NCBI RefSeq assembly: GCF_900107735.1
Contig: NZ_FNQV01000001.1
Span: forward strand, 186,001 to 250,000
From: Bowdeniella nasicola
GTDB lineage: Bacteria; Actinomycetota; Actinomycetes; Actinomycetales; Actinomycetaceae
Direction: 5' to 3'
DNA length: 64,000 bases
Shown: positions 41,842-51,536 of the stretch, piece by piece
How the letters are laid out: each line of letters opens with the position of its first letter
How positions within the stretch are numbered: position 1 is the first letter of the stretch
Program-made: the position numbers and the translations under genes
Notes under the pieces: model-generated
Seen by the model: only the letters and a program-made list of their open reading frames with translations
What the model was told of the DNA's origin: nothing
Databases searched by the model: none

Positions 41842-43943
41842 CGTGGTGTCACCTTCACAATGTGGGCGCACTGGGTGCGCGGGTCGAGCCGGACGAAGGG
41901 GACCGGCCCCCAGACAAAGTCCTGTCCTGACATTTCATCATGAACCTCGAGTAATGGTGAATCGAGCCCGAGCGCGGCCATATCGAGGTGGATGAGCGAC
42001 TCGCGCGCATTGTGGGGATCTAGATTGACGACGACGATCACCACGTCGTCGCGGCCATCGGGCGTGAAGCGGGCCGGCATGCGCTTGGAAAAACACAGCG
42101 TCTGCTCATCGGTCGTCGGGTGGATCGTGATGTCGTGCAGCTGCTGCAGGGCGGGGTGGGCGCGGCGAATCCGGTTGAGCATCGTGATGAGGGTGGTCAT
42201 CCCCTCGGCCTCGGGAGCGCCCCAGTTGCGCGGCTTAAATTCGTATTTCTCGTTATCGATCTGTTCCTCGAAGCCGGGCCGGGGCGTCGACTCAATAAAT
42301 TCGTAACCGGAGTAGATGCCCCACGTGGGGGCGCCGGTGGCGGCGAGCACGGCTCGGATTGCAAAGGCCGCGGCGCCGCCCTCGGTCATGTAGGGGGTGA
42401 GGATGTCGTGGGTGGTGGGCCAGAAGCTCGGGCGGAACATCGCCGAGGTTTCGCGCGCGACCTCGGTGAAATACTCGGCGAGCTCCTCCTTGGTGTGGCG
42501 CCAGGTGAAATAGGTATAGGACTGGTGGAACCCGATCGCCCCGAGGGTACGCATCATGGCCGGGCGGGTGAAGGCCTCGGCAAGGAAAACGACCTCGGGG
42601 TGTACCTCGTGGAAGTGCGCGAGCAGGCGCTGCCAGAAGTTCAGGGGTTTCGTGTGCGGGTTGTCGACGCGAAAGAGCGTGACGCCGTGGTCGATCCAGA
42701 CCTGGAGCATGTCGCGGATCGCGACGTAGATGCCCTCGGGATCGTTATCGAAGTTCAGGGGGTAGATGTCCTGGTATTTCTTCGGCGGATTCTCGGCGTA
42801 GGCGATCGAGCCGTCGGCGCGCTTGGTAAACCACTCGGGATGTTCGCTCACCCAGGGGTGGTCCGGGGAGCACTGCAGCGCGATATCGAGCGCCACCTCG
42901 AGGTTGAGTTCGCGGGCGCGGGCGACGAAGGCGTCAAACTCGTCGAAGGTGCCAAGCTCAGCGTGGATCGCGTCGTGGCCGCCGTCGGTGGCGCCAATGC
43001 CATAGGGCGAGCCCGGGTCCCCATCCTTGGCGACGAGGGTGTTGTTGCGGCCCTTGCGGTTGGTGGTGCCGATGGGGTGGATGGGGGTGAGGTAGATGAC
43101 GTCGAAGCCCATATCGGCGACGGCGGGCAGGCGCTTCGCGGCCGTCTCGAACGTGCCGGAGACCCAGTGCCCGAGCTTTTCGTCGAAGTAGGCGCCCTCG
43201 GAGCGCGGGAACATTTCATACCAGGCGCCGCACATCGCGAGCTTGCGGTGGACGACGAGCGGGTAGGTGGCAGAGGGGGAGACGAAATCGCGCAGCGGAT
43301 GCGCGGCAAAAACTTCGGTGACTTCGGGCGAGGTGGCTGCCTGGAGCGCGCCGGCCGGATCGGAGGCATCGCGCAGCACGGCGACGGCGCGCCCGAGGGT
43401 TTCGATCGCCTCGGACGGCAGCGCACGGTTCGCGGCCCGCTCGAAGAGGATCGCGCCCTCGGCGCACATGAGCTCGGCGTCGATGCCGGCGCCGATTTTG
43501 ATGCTGGCGTCGTGCACCCACGTCGCGTACGGGTCGGAGAACCCTTCGACGAAGAAGCTCCAGTCGCCCGGTTCATCGGGCTGCAGCCAGCCCTCGTAGC
43601 GGTCTAGGCCCTTTTCGACCTCCCGCATCGCGGTTCGGGAGTGTTCGCTGCCGTCGGGCCGCAGCAACACAGCGGTAGCTCCGTAGGCATCGTGGCCGTC
43701 GCGAAACACCGTCGCCGAAATGGGGAATGGTTCACCGACCGCTGCCTTGGCGGGCCAGCGCCCGCCCTCCACGACCGGTTGGACTTCGGTGACCGGGATG
43801 CGCCCGATGATTTGGTAGGGCGCCGGTTCGGGTTTGGGATCCGGGGCCGGGTCGCGATCGACGTGCCCGACGGGGACCTCGGGTGCGGCGGCGCGGTGGG
43901 GTTCGACGGGGACGGCTGACTGACGCGACTTCTTCTTGCTCAC
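41838..43943 (-). CDS. glgE: Alpha-1,4-glucan:maltose-1-phosphate maltosyltransferase
   Basis: GH13_3 enzyme that extends linear alpha-glucan with maltosyl units from maltose-1-phosphate. It is 701 aa. The N-terminal beta domain ([19 protein letters not shown]) is followed by the barrel with [18 protein letters not shown], the nucleophile Asp in [11 protein letters not shown] and the acid Glu in [12 protein letters not shown]. The GTG at 43943 (reading [10 protein letters not shown] next) is chosen because a TACCGT -10 box ends 6 nt before it. It opens the operon glgE-treS-mak/glgB. Confidence 0.95.
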   Translation of the reverse strand: MSKKKSRQSAVPVEPHRAAAPEVPVGHVDRDPAPDPKPEPAPYQIIGRIPVTEVQPVVEGGRWPAKAAVGEPFPISATVFRDGHDAYGATAVLLRPDGSEHSRTAMREVEKGLDRYEGWLQPDEPGDWSFFVEGFSDPYATWVHDASIKIGAGIDAELMCAEGAILFERAANRALPSEAIETLGRAVAVLRDASDPAGALQAATSPEVTEVFAAHPLRDFVSPSATYPLVVHRKLAMCGAWYEMFPRSEGAYFDEKLGHWVSGTFETAAKRLPAVADMGFDVIYLTPIHPIGTTNRKGRNNTLVAKDGDPGSPYGIGATDGGHDAIHAELGTFDEFDAFVARARELNLEVALDIALQCSPDHPWVSEHPEWFTKRADGSIAYAENPPKKYQDIYPLNFDNDPEGIYVAIRDMLQVWIDHGVTLFRVDNPHTKPLNFWQRLLAHFHEVHPEVVFLAEAFTRPAMMRTLGAIGFHQSYTYFTWRHTKEELAEYFTEVARETSAMFRPSFWPTTHDILTPYMTEGGAAAFAIRAVLAATGAPTWGIYSGYEFIESTPRPGFEEQIDNEKYEFKPRNWGAPEAEGMTTLITMLNRIRRAHPALQQLHDITIHPTTDEQTLCFSKRMPARFTPDGRDDVVIVVVNLDPHNARESLIHLDMAALGLDSPLLEVHDEMSGQDFVWGPVPFVRLDPRTQCAHIVKVTPR

Positions 43944-43949
43944 ACCTCC

Positions 43950-43955
43950 ACGGTA
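43950..43955 (-). promoter_or_regulatory. Leaderless -10 box for glgE operon
   Basis: TACCGT on the minus strand ends 6 nt before the GTG. The GGAGGT between them abuts the start codon and is too close to act as a ribosome site. Confidence 0.45.
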
Positions 43956-43997
43956 GCGAGACCTCGCACCCAATGCAGCGGGTGTGGACCATGCGAG

Positions 43998-44003
43998 TAG
44001 ATT
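43998..44003 (+). promoter_or_regulatory. Leaderless -10 box for trkH-like gene
   Basis: TAGATT ends 6 nt before the TTG start. The gap to the divergent glgE is only 66 bp. Confidence 0.5.
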
Positions 44004-44009
44004 TGGTCC

Positions 44010-45392
44010 TTGAGTCTTGTGCGCGCCGCGCGGCCCGGCCAATTCATCGTGGGCGCATTCGTCGCGACGATCCTGCTGGGAACGCTGCTGTTGATGCTGC
44101 CGGTGGCCCGCACGGGGGCGCCCGGCTGGCCCACCGGCGTCGAGCCGCCCGTCCTCGGGCCGGCAATCGGGCGGGGCGCGCCGCTGTCCGTCGCGCTGTT
44201 TACCGCGACGAGCGCGACGAGCGTGACGGGGCTGATCGTCGTGGATACCGCAACATACTGGAGCGGTTTTGGCCAGGCGGTCCTGTTAGTGCTCATGCAG
44301 ATCGGTGGGCTTGGCACCATGACGATCGCGGCGCTCGTCGCCATCGTTATCGCGCGCCGGCTGGGCCTGCATCAGCGCAGCCTGACCGCCGCCGCGACGG
44401 GCGAGCTCCACCTGGGCGATGTGCGCCTCGTGATCGTGCGCATCGCGACGCTTGCCGTCCTTGCGCAGGCCGTCGGTACGGCGCTCATGGCCCTGCGGTT
44501 CCTTGTCCTCGGCCAGGATCCCGGCACGGCCGTTTTCCATGCGCTGTTCTTGGCGATTTCCGCGTTCAACAATGCGGGCTTTGCGCCCTACACTGATTCG
44601 CTCATCGGTTACGGGGCGGATGCCGCGATCATCCTGCCCGTCTCCGCGCTCATCATCCTCGGCGGGCTCGGCTTTCCCGTCCTGATCGAATTGCGTCGCC
44701 GGTTTCGCATGCCGCGACGCTACTCGCTCAATACCCGGCTCGTGCTCGTGGGCACGGCGCTGCTGCTGGCCGGGGGCTGGCTCGCGATGGCCGTCTTAGA
44801 ATGGCGCAATCCCGACACGCTCGGCGGACGACCGCTCGGCACCAAACTCCTGCTGTCCTGGTTCGCCTCCGTCTCGCCGCGCACGGCCGGATTCAACTCC
44901 GTGGACATCGCCGGCCAGTACGACGTGACGTGGCTCGTGACCGACCTGCTCATGTTCGTCGGGGGCGGCCCGGCCGGAACCGCGGGCGGGATCAAAGTAA
45001 CGACGGCGCTCGTCATCGCCTACATCGTCGTCACCGAAATCAGGGGCGAGCGGGCCGTCAACGCGCTCGGGCGGCGCCTGTCACGCTCGGTGCATCGCCA
45101 GGCGCTGACCGTCGCGGCGCTCTCGGCGCTCGCGGTCCTCATCGTGACGATGGGGCTCATGATCCTGACGCCCGCGGACCTGGATCGCTCCCTGTTTGAG
45201 GCCGTCAGTGCGTTTGCGACCGTCGGGCTATCCACGGGGATTACGGCAGAGCTGCCGGGCGCCGCGCAAGGACTAATCATCGTGCTAATGTTTATCGGCC
45301 GACTCGGGCCGGTGACCGTCGCGGCGGCGCTCGCGCTTTCGCGTCGGACAAAACTCTACGAGTACCCCAAGGATCGGCCGCTCATCGGCTAG
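44010..45392 (+). CDS. TrkH/KtrB-family potassium uptake channel
   Basis: Membrane K+ translocating subunit of 460 aa with four repeated M1-P-M2 units. Pore segments with the filter glycine include SATSVTGLIVVDT, SAFNNAGFAPY, SPRTAGFNSVD and SAFATVGLSTG. The C-terminal LMFIGRLGPVTVA is typical. The TTG start is set by the -10 box 6 nt upstream. The regulatory subunit follows after 13 bp. Confidence 0.92.
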   Translation: MSLVRAARPGQFIVGAFVATILLGTLLLMLPVARTGAPGWPTGVEPPVLGPAIGRGAPLSVALFTATSATSVTGLIVVDTATYWSGFGQAVLLVLMQIGGLGTMTIAALVAIVIARRLGLHQRSLTAAATGELHLGDVRLVIVRIATLAVLAQAVGTALMALRFLVLGQDPGTAVFHALFLAISAFNNAGFAPYTDSLIGYGADAAIILPVSALIILGGLGFPVLIELRRRFRMPRRYSLNTRLVLVGTALLLAGGWLAMAVLEWRNPDTLGGRPLGTKLLLSWFASVSPRTAGFNSVDIAGQYDVTWLVTDLLMFVGGGPAGTAGGIKVTTALVIAYIVVTEIRGERAVNALGRRLSRSVHRQALTVAALSALAVLIVTMGLMILTPADLDRSLFEAVSAFATVGLSTGITAELPGAAQGLIIVLMFIGRLGPVTVAAALALSRRTKLYEYPKDRPLIG

Positions 45393-45405
45393 AAGGTGGT
45401 GTTGC

Positions 45406-46086
45406 GTGTTTCCTTCGATTTCTCGCCGCGTCCCGACGGGCTCCTCCGTCGTCGTCATCGGGTTGGGGCGTTTCGGCTCGGCGATGGCCGAAGAGCTGGA
45501 AAAGACCGGCACCGAGGTGCTCGCGATCGATGCCAGTGCGGAGGTCGTCCAACAGTATTCGCCGCTGCTCACCCACGTCGTGCGTGCCGACGGCACGAGC
45601 GAGGAGGCGCTGCGCCAGCTCTCGGTGCCGGAGTTCACCACCGCCGTCGTCGCCATCGGCGGTAATCTCGCCGCCTCGATTCTTACCGCCTCGGTGCTGC
45701 TGAAGATTGGTGGCATCGAGGTGTGGGCGAAGGCCTCCAGCCCGGAGCAGGGCAGGATCTTGGAGCAGATGGGCATCCGGCACGTCTTTTATCCCGAGTC
45801 CGATATGGGGCGGCGCGCCGCCCACGTCGTGGCGCAGTCATTCCTGGATTACATCGAGCTCGGCTACGGGTTCGCGCTCGTCTCGACGCGGGCGCCGAAG
45901 GACCTGGTGGGGCGGGAGCTCGGGGAGACCAACTTGCGGCGCACCGCTGGTATTACGGTGATCGCCGTGCGCGATGAAGATGGCTCCTGGGTGACCGCGC
46001 ATGCTGGCACATTCATTCATGACGGCGATACTGTCCTGCTCGTCGGACCCGCTGCCGCCCTTGCCAGGCTGCGCGCTGGGGCGTAA
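45406..46086 (+). CDS. TrkA/KtrA-family potassium uptake regulatory subunit
   Basis: Cytoplasmic RCK protein of 226 aa that gates the TrkH-type channel. The N-terminal Rossmann domain has VIGLGRFGSAMAEEL and the acid IDAS at the end of beta-2. A C-terminal RCK_C domain follows (~145-226). GAAGGTGG precedes the GTG start. The next gene begins directly after its stop. Confidence 0.93.
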   Translation: MFPSISRRVPTGSSVVVIGLGRFGSAMAEELEKTGTEVLAIDASAEVVQQYSPLLTHVVRADGTSEEALRQLSVPEFTTAVVAIGGNLAASILTASVLLKIGGIEVWAKASSPEQGRILEQMGIRHVFYPESDMGRRAAHVVAQSFLDYIELGYGFALVSTRAPKDLVGRELGETNLRRTAGITVIAVRDEDGSWVTAHAGTFIHDGDTVLLVGPAAALARLRAGA

Positions 46087-47280
46087 ATGGGATCGGGCTT
46101 CCGGTGGTTCTTCATCGGGCGGACCGCGAGTTTTATCGGCTCGGCGGCTTCGCCCGTCGCGCTATCGTTCGCGGTCTTGCAGCTGACGGGCGGGGATGCG
46201 CAGGCGATGGCTTACGTCCTGGCCGCAAATTCGCTGCCGCTCATCATCGTCACGTTCCTCGGCGGCGTCCTCGGTGATCGGTTTTCTCGAACGCGGCTGT
46301 TGCTGACGACGCATTGTGGTTCGGCCGCGGTGTTGCTCGCGATCGCCGCCGTCTTGGCGTTCGCGCCGCACCAGGTGTGGCTGCTCGTCGTCCTGAGTTT
46401 CCTTGCCGGCTGTCTCTCGGCGGTGACGCGCCCGGCACTGACCGGCATCGTGCCGCAGCTCGTCGCCCGAGAGCAATTGCAGCGGGCGAATTCCTCCCTC
46501 GCGATGACGAAGTCGCTGACGCGGATGTTTGGGCCGCCGCTCGGTGGAGTCATCGTGGCGCTCTTCGGGGGATACTGGGCCGTCGCGCTCGATGGCGTGA
46601 TGATGCTGGCGGCAGCGCTGTGCTTCACGCGGATCCGGCTGAGCAATGAAACGCTCGCGCCCGCATCCTCCGTCATCGCCTCACTGCGTGAAGGGTTTCG
46701 TGAGTTTGCCGCGCGGCGCTGGGTGTGGACCGTCACGCTCGCCTTTGCCGTCATGAACTTCTTTTACGCCGCGATCATCCTGGTCATGGGTCCCGTCATC
46801 GCTGAGGAGAGCTTTGGGGCGCCCGGCTGGGGGCTCGTCCTGGGAGCCAGCGCGGCGGGGGTGCTCGTGGGTTCCTGGGCGATGTACTACGCGCGAATCC
46901 GCCACCTGCTCGCCTTCGGGATGTCGGCTGCGTGTCTGCTCGCGGCGCCCATGATGGGGTTGGGCCTTGACGTGCCGATCGCGGTGCTCGTGGGCCTCGG
47001 CTTCGTATCAGGCCTCGGCTCCGGCGTCATGGGCATCGCGTGGGATACCTCGATGCAGCAGCATATTGCGGGCGAGGTTCTTTCCCGGGTCAGCTCCTAT
47101 GACGTGATCGGGTCGTTCATCGCGATCCCGATCGCGCAACTCCTTGCCGTTCCCATCGCTAGCGCCATCGGGGCCCGCACGTTTGCGATCCTCGCGGGGA
47201 TCATCACCGTTGTTGCGATGCTCGCGCCGCTCCTCGTGCGCGAGGTGCGTGCCCTCAGGGTCGCGCCACGCACGCTGTGA
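46087..47280 (+). CDS. MFS transporter
   Basis: A 397-aa membrane protein with about twelve hydrophobic helices. The cytoplasmic loop GGVLGDRFSRTRLL is a motif-A variant of drug:proton antiporter-type MFS members; SRTRPALTG and ALGGVI-type segments also fit. The substrate is unknown. The ATG follows the TrkA stop with no gap, so it is probably co-translated with the potassium system. It faces trpS across 15 bp. Confidence 0.85.
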   Translation: MGSGFRWFFIGRTASFIGSAASPVALSFAVLQLTGGDAQAMAYVLAANSLPLIIVTFLGGVLGDRFSRTRLLLTTHCGSAAVLLAIAAVLAFAPHQVWLLVVLSFLAGCLSAVTRPALTGIVPQLVAREQLQRANSSLAMTKSLTRMFGPPLGGVIVALFGGYWAVALDGVMMLAAALCFTRIRLSNETLAPASSVIASLREGFREFAARRWVWTVTLAFAVMNFFYAAIILVMGPVIAEESFGAPGWGLVLGASAAGVLVGSWAMYYARIRHLLAFGMSAACLLAAPMMGLGLDVPIAVLVGLGFVSGLGSGVMGIAWDTSMQQHIAGEVLSRVSSYDVIGSFIAIPIAQLLAVPIASAIGARTFAILAGIITVVAMLAPLLVREVRALRVAPRTL

Positions 47281-47295
47281 GCGGCGCGGGCGCGA

Positions 47296-48399
47296 TCAGT
47301 AGACCATTTTCATGGCTTCGCGCACTTCCGCGAGAGTGTGATCAGCGACCTCGTTTGCGCGTTCGTTTCCGGCCTTCAGGACGTCAAGGAGGTAGGCCTC
47401 GTCGTTCATGAGCTCCAGGCGGCGCGCACGGATCGGTGCCAGGTGATCGTTGACCGCGGCCGTGACCTCGGCCTTCAGCGCGCCACCGCCGCCGTCGCCG
47501 ATCCGCTCGGCGATCGCCTCGGGGGCTTCGCCCGAACACAGGGAGGCGATGAGGAGGAGGTTCGCGACCTCGGGGCGGCCCACCGGGTCATAGGTGATGT
47601 GGCGGTCGGAATCGGTGACCGCTTTTCTTAGGATCTTCGCGGTGGTATCGGCGTCCATTCCGAGCTCGATCGTGTTGCCGCGCGACTTGCTCATCTTCGT
47701 CCCGTCGGTGCCAAGGACGGCCTGGGCCTCCGATAGCAGGGCTTCGGGGCGACGGAAGACGGGACGCTTCTTATCGACGCGGCCGTAGCGCTTGTCGAAG
47801 CGCTGGGCAATGACGCGGGCCTGCTCCAGGTGGGGGACCTGGTCCTTGCCTACGGGCACGATATTGGCCTTGCAGAACAGGATGTCGGCCGCCTGGTGCA
47901 CGGGGTAGGTCAGCAGCAGGCCGCTCATCGCGCGCCCACCCGTCGCCTCGAGTTCGGCCTTCACCGTCGGGTTGCGGTGCAGCTCGGACTCGGTGACAAG
48001 CGAGAGGAAGGGGAGCATGAGCTGGTTGAGCGCCGGGACCGCCGAGTGGTTAAAGATGGTGGAGCGCTCCGGGTCGATGCCGGCGGCAAGGTAATCCGCG
48101 AGCAAGCCAATGACGCGCTCGCGAATGGGGCCGACGCCGTCGCGGTCGGTGATGACCTGGTAGTCCGCCACGAGCAGCCACGTCTCGACGCCCTTATCCT
48201 GCAAGATGACGCGGTTTTTCAGCGTACCGAGGTAGTGGCCGAGGTGGAGGGCGCCCGTCGGGCGGTCGCCCGTCAGGACGCGGAAACGGGAGGCGTCCTT
48301 GTCGATCTCGGCCTCGATCTCAAGGGAGCGGGCACGGGTGCGGGCGAGGGAGGCCTCCGAGGTCGTCGCGGCGAGGTCGGCGTCCGTGGCGGTGGTCAT
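47296..48399 (-). CDS. trpS: Tryptophan-tRNA ligase
   Basis: Class I synthetase charging tRNA-Trp, 367 aa. The HIGH motif appears as ALHLGHYLG after DRPTG, and KMSKS is in KMSKSRGN. A ~40-residue N-terminal extension precedes the usual start of homology. AAAGGA lies before the ATG. Its start overlaps the glgX stop (ATGA), an unexpected pairing of a housekeeping synthetase with a glycogen enzyme. Confidence 0.96.
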   Translation of the reverse strand: MTTATDADLAATTSEASLARTRARSLEIEAEIDKDASRFRVLTGDRPTGALHLGHYLGTLKNRVILQDKGVETWLLVADYQVITDRDGVGPIRERVIGLLADYLAAGIDPERSTIFNHSAVPALNQLMLPFLSLVTESELHRNPTVKAELEATGGRAMSGLLLTYPVHQAADILFCKANIVPVGKDQVPHLEQARVIAQRFDKRYGRVDKKRPVFRRPEALLSEAQAVLGTDGTKMSKSRGNTIELGMDADTTAKILRKAVTDSDRHITYDPVGRPEVANLLLIASLCSGEAPEAIAERIGDGGGGALKAEVTAAVNDHLAPIRARRLELMNDEAYLLDVLKAGNERANEVADHTLAEVREAMKMVY

Positions 48400-50621
48400 G
48401 GTGTCCTTTCCGACAGGTAGATCTGCATGGACAGGGGCTCGAGGCTCACCTGATCGGTGGCGTTATACAGGGCGTGCTCATCGGTCGTCGGGCGTGACCA
48501 GGATGAATCCCATTTCAGTCGCCACCCGAGGACGCGCGTGGCGCCGCCACCGTTTTCTATCGTACGTCCCGCCGCGAGGCTCACCGTGACATCGCTCAGG
48601 GAGCCATTAAAGACGACGAGCGCATCGCGTCCCGTACCCTTGCCCGAGCGCAGCATTTGCAGGGCGCGGTTATACGGGTCGTGCCATTGGGCGGCCTGGC
48701 GGGGCGTCGCATCGGCCGAGAACCAGGCGAGGTCCGGCACGCTGTCACCGCGCGCGGGCCGGCCCGAGGCGAACCGGATGGGCCGAAGCGCCGGATTCTC
48801 CCGGCGCAGTCGCAGCAGGTAGGCGGTGGTTTCCGCGAGATCGTACTGCCAGTCGGCCAGCTCCCAGTTCAGCCAGGAGATCTCGTTGTCCTGGCAGTAG
48901 GCGTTGTTATTGCCCTGCTGGCTGCGGCCGAACTCATCGCCGGCGGTGATCATCGGGACACCGGCCGAGACGACGAGGGTGCCGAGCATGTTGCGGATCG
49001 ACTGCTGGCGGGCGGGGATGATTGCGGCGGCGATATCGTCGTCGGCCTGGAAACCTTCCATGCCGTGATTCCACGACAGGTTCTTATTCGTCCCGTCGCG
49101 GTTATCTTCGCCGTTGGCCTCGTTGTGTTTGTGGTTATAGGACACGAGGTCGGCCATCGTGAAGCCGTCGTGGGCGGTGATGAAGTTGATCGAGCCGAGG
49201 GGGCCGCGGCCGCCGGGGACCTCGCCGGAGGAGAACAGGTCCGCCGAGCCGGAGATGCGGTTACCGAAATCGGTCAGGGCGCTTGGCGCATGACCGTGGG
49301 CCTGGCGGGCCGCGTCGGCGAGCCAGTAGGTGCGCATCGTGTCGCGGTAGCGGTCGTTCCAATCGGCAAGCGGGGAGGGGAACTGGCCGGTGCGCCAGCC
49401 GTGCGGTCCCATGTCCCACGGCTCGGTGATGAGCTTGGTATCGCGCAAGACGGGATCCGTGGCGAGCGCGGACAGGAATGGGTGGTGGTCGGTGAAGTGC
49501 TCGCGGTGGCGGCCGAGCGTGACGGCGAGGTCGAAGCGGAAACCGTCGACGCCGATGTCCTGGACCCAGTAGCGCAGCGAGTCCAAGGCGAGCTGGACGA
49601 CGCGCGTGCGGCGGAAGTCCAGTGTGTTGCCACAGCCGGTGTAATCCAGGCAGGTGCCGTCGGGATTGTGCAGGTAGTAGCCGGCGGCATCGAGCCCGCG
49701 CATCGACAGGCTCATGCCCTCATAGCCGGCCTCGCACGTGTGGTTATAGACGACGTCGAGAATCACTTCGATGCCTGCCTGGTGCAGCAGCTCGACCATG
49801 CCGGTGACTTCCTCGACGACGGCCTGCGCGCCGCGGCGCTGGGCATGCTCCGTGGCATAGGAGGGTTCGGGCGCGAAAAAGCCGAGGGTGTTATAGCCCC
49901 AGTAGTTCGTCAGGCCCTTGTCCGCGAGGAAGGGCTCGGGCATCATCGCGTGGATGGGCAGCAGCTCCAGCGACGTGATGCCAAGGCGCTTGAGGTGGGC
50001 GATGAATGCCGGATGGGCGAGGCCCGCGTAGGTGCCGCGCAGGTGCTCGGGCACATCGGGATGCAGTTGGGTCAGGCCCTTGACGTGGCCTTCGTAGATT
50101 ACGGTTTGGCGCCACGGCACCCGCGGCCGCGAATGCGCCGCCGAGAACTGGGTGTCGATGACGACGCCACGGCGCGCATAGCCGATCGTGTCCTTCGGGC
50201 TGGGGGTTAGCGGCAGCAGGGGAGTCCCATCCTCGCCGCGCACATGATCGTAGAGCGCGTCATCGAGCGTGACGGCGCCGCACACGGCACGGGCATAGGG
50301 ATCGAGCAACAGGCGGTCGGGATTGAAGCGCTGGGCGGTTGCCACATCCCAGCGCCCGTGGGCGCGAAACCCGTAGGCGGTGCCGGGCAGGATGCCCGGG
50401 ACGTGGCCGTGCCACACGCCGTGCACGGGGCCCTCCAGCAGCCAGGGTTCTTCAATTTCCTGGTCGCCGTCGTGCCGAAAGAAGCACACCTCGATCCCCG
50501 TGGCGCGGGGAGCATACACGGCGACGTCGACGCCACCGGCGACGCGGTGCACGCCGAGGCGGCCACGGTCGGAGGCGGGCTGATTGACGCGCTTTACTGA
50601 CGCGCGAAGCGGAAGTGACAC
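48396..50621 (-). CDS. glgX: Glycogen debranching enzyme (isoamylase type)
   Basis: GH13_11 enzyme that hydrolyses alpha-1,6 branches. It is 741 aa from the chosen GTG. Motifs: YEGHVKGLTQLHPDVPEHLRGTY in parts, DVVYNHTCE, GVDGFRFDLAVTLGR with the nucleophile, ITEPWDMG with the acid, and NFITAHDGFTMADLVSYNHKHNEANGE in parts. The GTG is preferred because GATAAT ends 6 nt before it; an ATG ten codons upstream is the alternative. It complements the GlgE-pathway genes 5 kb away by degrading the same polymer. Confidence 0.93.
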   Translation of the reverse strand: MSLPLRASVKRVNQPASDRGRLGVHRVAGGVDVAVYAPRATGIEVCFFRHDGDQEIEEPWLLEGPVHGVWHGHVPGILPGTAYGFRAHGRWDVATAQRFNPDRLLLDPYARAVCGAVTLDDALYDHVRGEDGTPLLPLTPSPKDTIGYARRGVVIDTQFSAAHSRPRVPWRQTVIYEGHVKGLTQLHPDVPEHLRGTYAGLAHPAFIAHLKRLGITSLELLPIHAMMPEPFLADKGLTNYWGYNTLGFFAPEPSYATEHAQRRGAQAVVEEVTGMVELLHQAGIEVILDVVYNHTCEAGYEGMSLSMRGLDAAGYYLHNPDGTCLDYTGCGNTLDFRRTRVVQLALDSLRYWVQDIGVDGFRFDLAVTLGRHREHFTDHHPFLSALATDPVLRDTKLITEPWDMGPHGWRTGQFPSPLADWNDRYRDTMRTYWLADAARQAHGHAPSALTDFGNRISGSADLFSSGEVPGGRGPLGSINFITAHDGFTMADLVSYNHKHNEANGEDNRDGTNKNLSWNHGMEGFQADDDIAAAIIPARQQSIRNMLGTLVVSAGVPMITAGDEFGRSQQGNNNAYCQDNEISWLNWELADWQYDLAETTAYLLRLRRENPALRPIRFASGRPARGDSVPDLAWFSADATPRQAAQWHDPYNRALQMLRSGKGTGRDALVVFNGSLSDVTVSLAAGRTIENGGGATRVLGWRLKWDSSWSRPTTDEHALYNATDQVSLEPLSMQIYLSERTP

Positions 50622-50627
50622 GCTGCC

Positions 50628-50633
50628 ATTATC
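50628..50633 (-). promoter_or_regulatory. Leaderless -10 box for glgX
   Basis: GATAAT on the minus strand, a near match to TATAAT, ends 6 nt (GGCAGC) before the GTG. Confidence 0.5.
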
Positions 50634-50731
50634 CCCCTCGGTAGGTGACATATCGCCATGCGCGCCGTCGTAGGGACTGTGAGAATGGTCCGCTTTAAAA
50701 ACGGACATTGGCCGCCCCTTGGCGCGCGTGG

Positions 50732-50737
50732 CACAGT
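50732..50737 (+). promoter_or_regulatory. Candidate leaderless -10 box for etfB
   Basis: CACAGT ends 7 nt before the ATG of etfB. First base differs from TANNNT, so this is a weak call. Confidence 0.3.
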
Positions 50738-50744
50738 AGAAGGC

Positions 50745-51536
50745 ATGAAGGTAGTTGTACTTGTCAAACACGTTCCCGACGTGCAGTCGGAGCGACGAAT
50801 TGACGATGGCCTGCTCGTGCGCGGCGAAGACGATGTGCTCAACGAGGTCGACGAAAACGCCGTCGAGGCCGCCGTCGTGCTCGTCGAAGAGGCCGGCGGC
50901 GAAGTGATCGCCGTGACGATGGGACCCGAGGATGCTGTCGACGCGGTGCGTCGGGCCCTGCAGATGGGCGCCGATTCCGGCCTGCACGTCTGCGATGAGG
51001 AGCTCGCGGGCACCGATGCGCTCGGCACCGCACGGGTGCTCGCCGCCGCCGTGCGCCGCATCGGCGATGTCGATTTGGTGCTGGCCGGAATGTCCGCGGC
51101 CGATGGCGACATGGGCGTCGTGCCCGCAGCCCTCGCCGCCGACCTCAACTGGCCGGTCCTTTCCGTCGCCGCCGAGCTCTCGGTAGCCGACGGCGCTGCC
51201 ACGATCACGCGCACCGTCGATCGGACCGATGAGACGCTGCGCGCCCAGTTGCCCGCCGTCGTCTCCGTGACCGACCAGGTCAACGAACCGCGCATTCCCG
51301 CCTTCAAGGCGATGATGGCCGCGCGCAAGAAGCAGGTGGAAGAAATTGACCTCGCCGAGCTCGGACTCGCGGACGCCGTCGAGGCCGATTCCGGCGCACT
51401 GCTCGGCCGACAGGGGGCCGGCACCGCGGTACGCGAGGCCGCCGAGAAGCCCGCCCGCGAAGCCGGCACCGTCATCACGGATACCGGGGACGCCGGACAA
51501 CAGCTCGCCCACTACCTGGCCAAGGTGATGAAATGA
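50745..51536 (+). CDS. etfB: Electron transfer flavoprotein beta subunit
   Basis: AMP-binding subunit of the ETF heterodimer that passes electrons from acyl-CoA and other dehydrogenases to the quinone pool. It is 263 aa. The start MKVVVLVKHVPDVQ is typical. The AMP-site glycine-rich stretch lies around 120-130 and the recognition loop includes VNEPRIPAFKAMMAARKK. It overlaps etfA by ATGA. No ETF dehydrogenase or acyl-CoA dehydrogenase gene is visible in the window. Confidence 0.94.
   Translation: MKVVVLVKHVPDVQSERRIDDGLLVRGEDDVLNEVDENAVEAAVVLVEEAGGEVIAVTMGPEDAVDAVRRALQMGADSGLHVCDEELAGTDALGTARVLAAAVRRIGDVDLVLAGMSAADGDMGVVPAALAADLNWPVLSVAAELSVADGAATITRTVDRTDETLRAQLPAVVSVTDQVNEPRIPAFKAMMAARKKQVEEIDLAELGLADAVEADSGALLGRQGAGTAVREAAEKPAREAGTVITDTGDAGQQLAHYLAKVMK

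Noticed and set aside
48657-50210. 517-aa plus-strand frame opposite glgX
   Set aside because: Antisense to the GlgX catalytic motifs; no start signal and no domain.
50622-51512. Upstream extension of glgX through etfB (frame open for 1038 aa)
   Set aside because: The extension is antisense to etfB and the leaderless start signal of glgX is at 50621.
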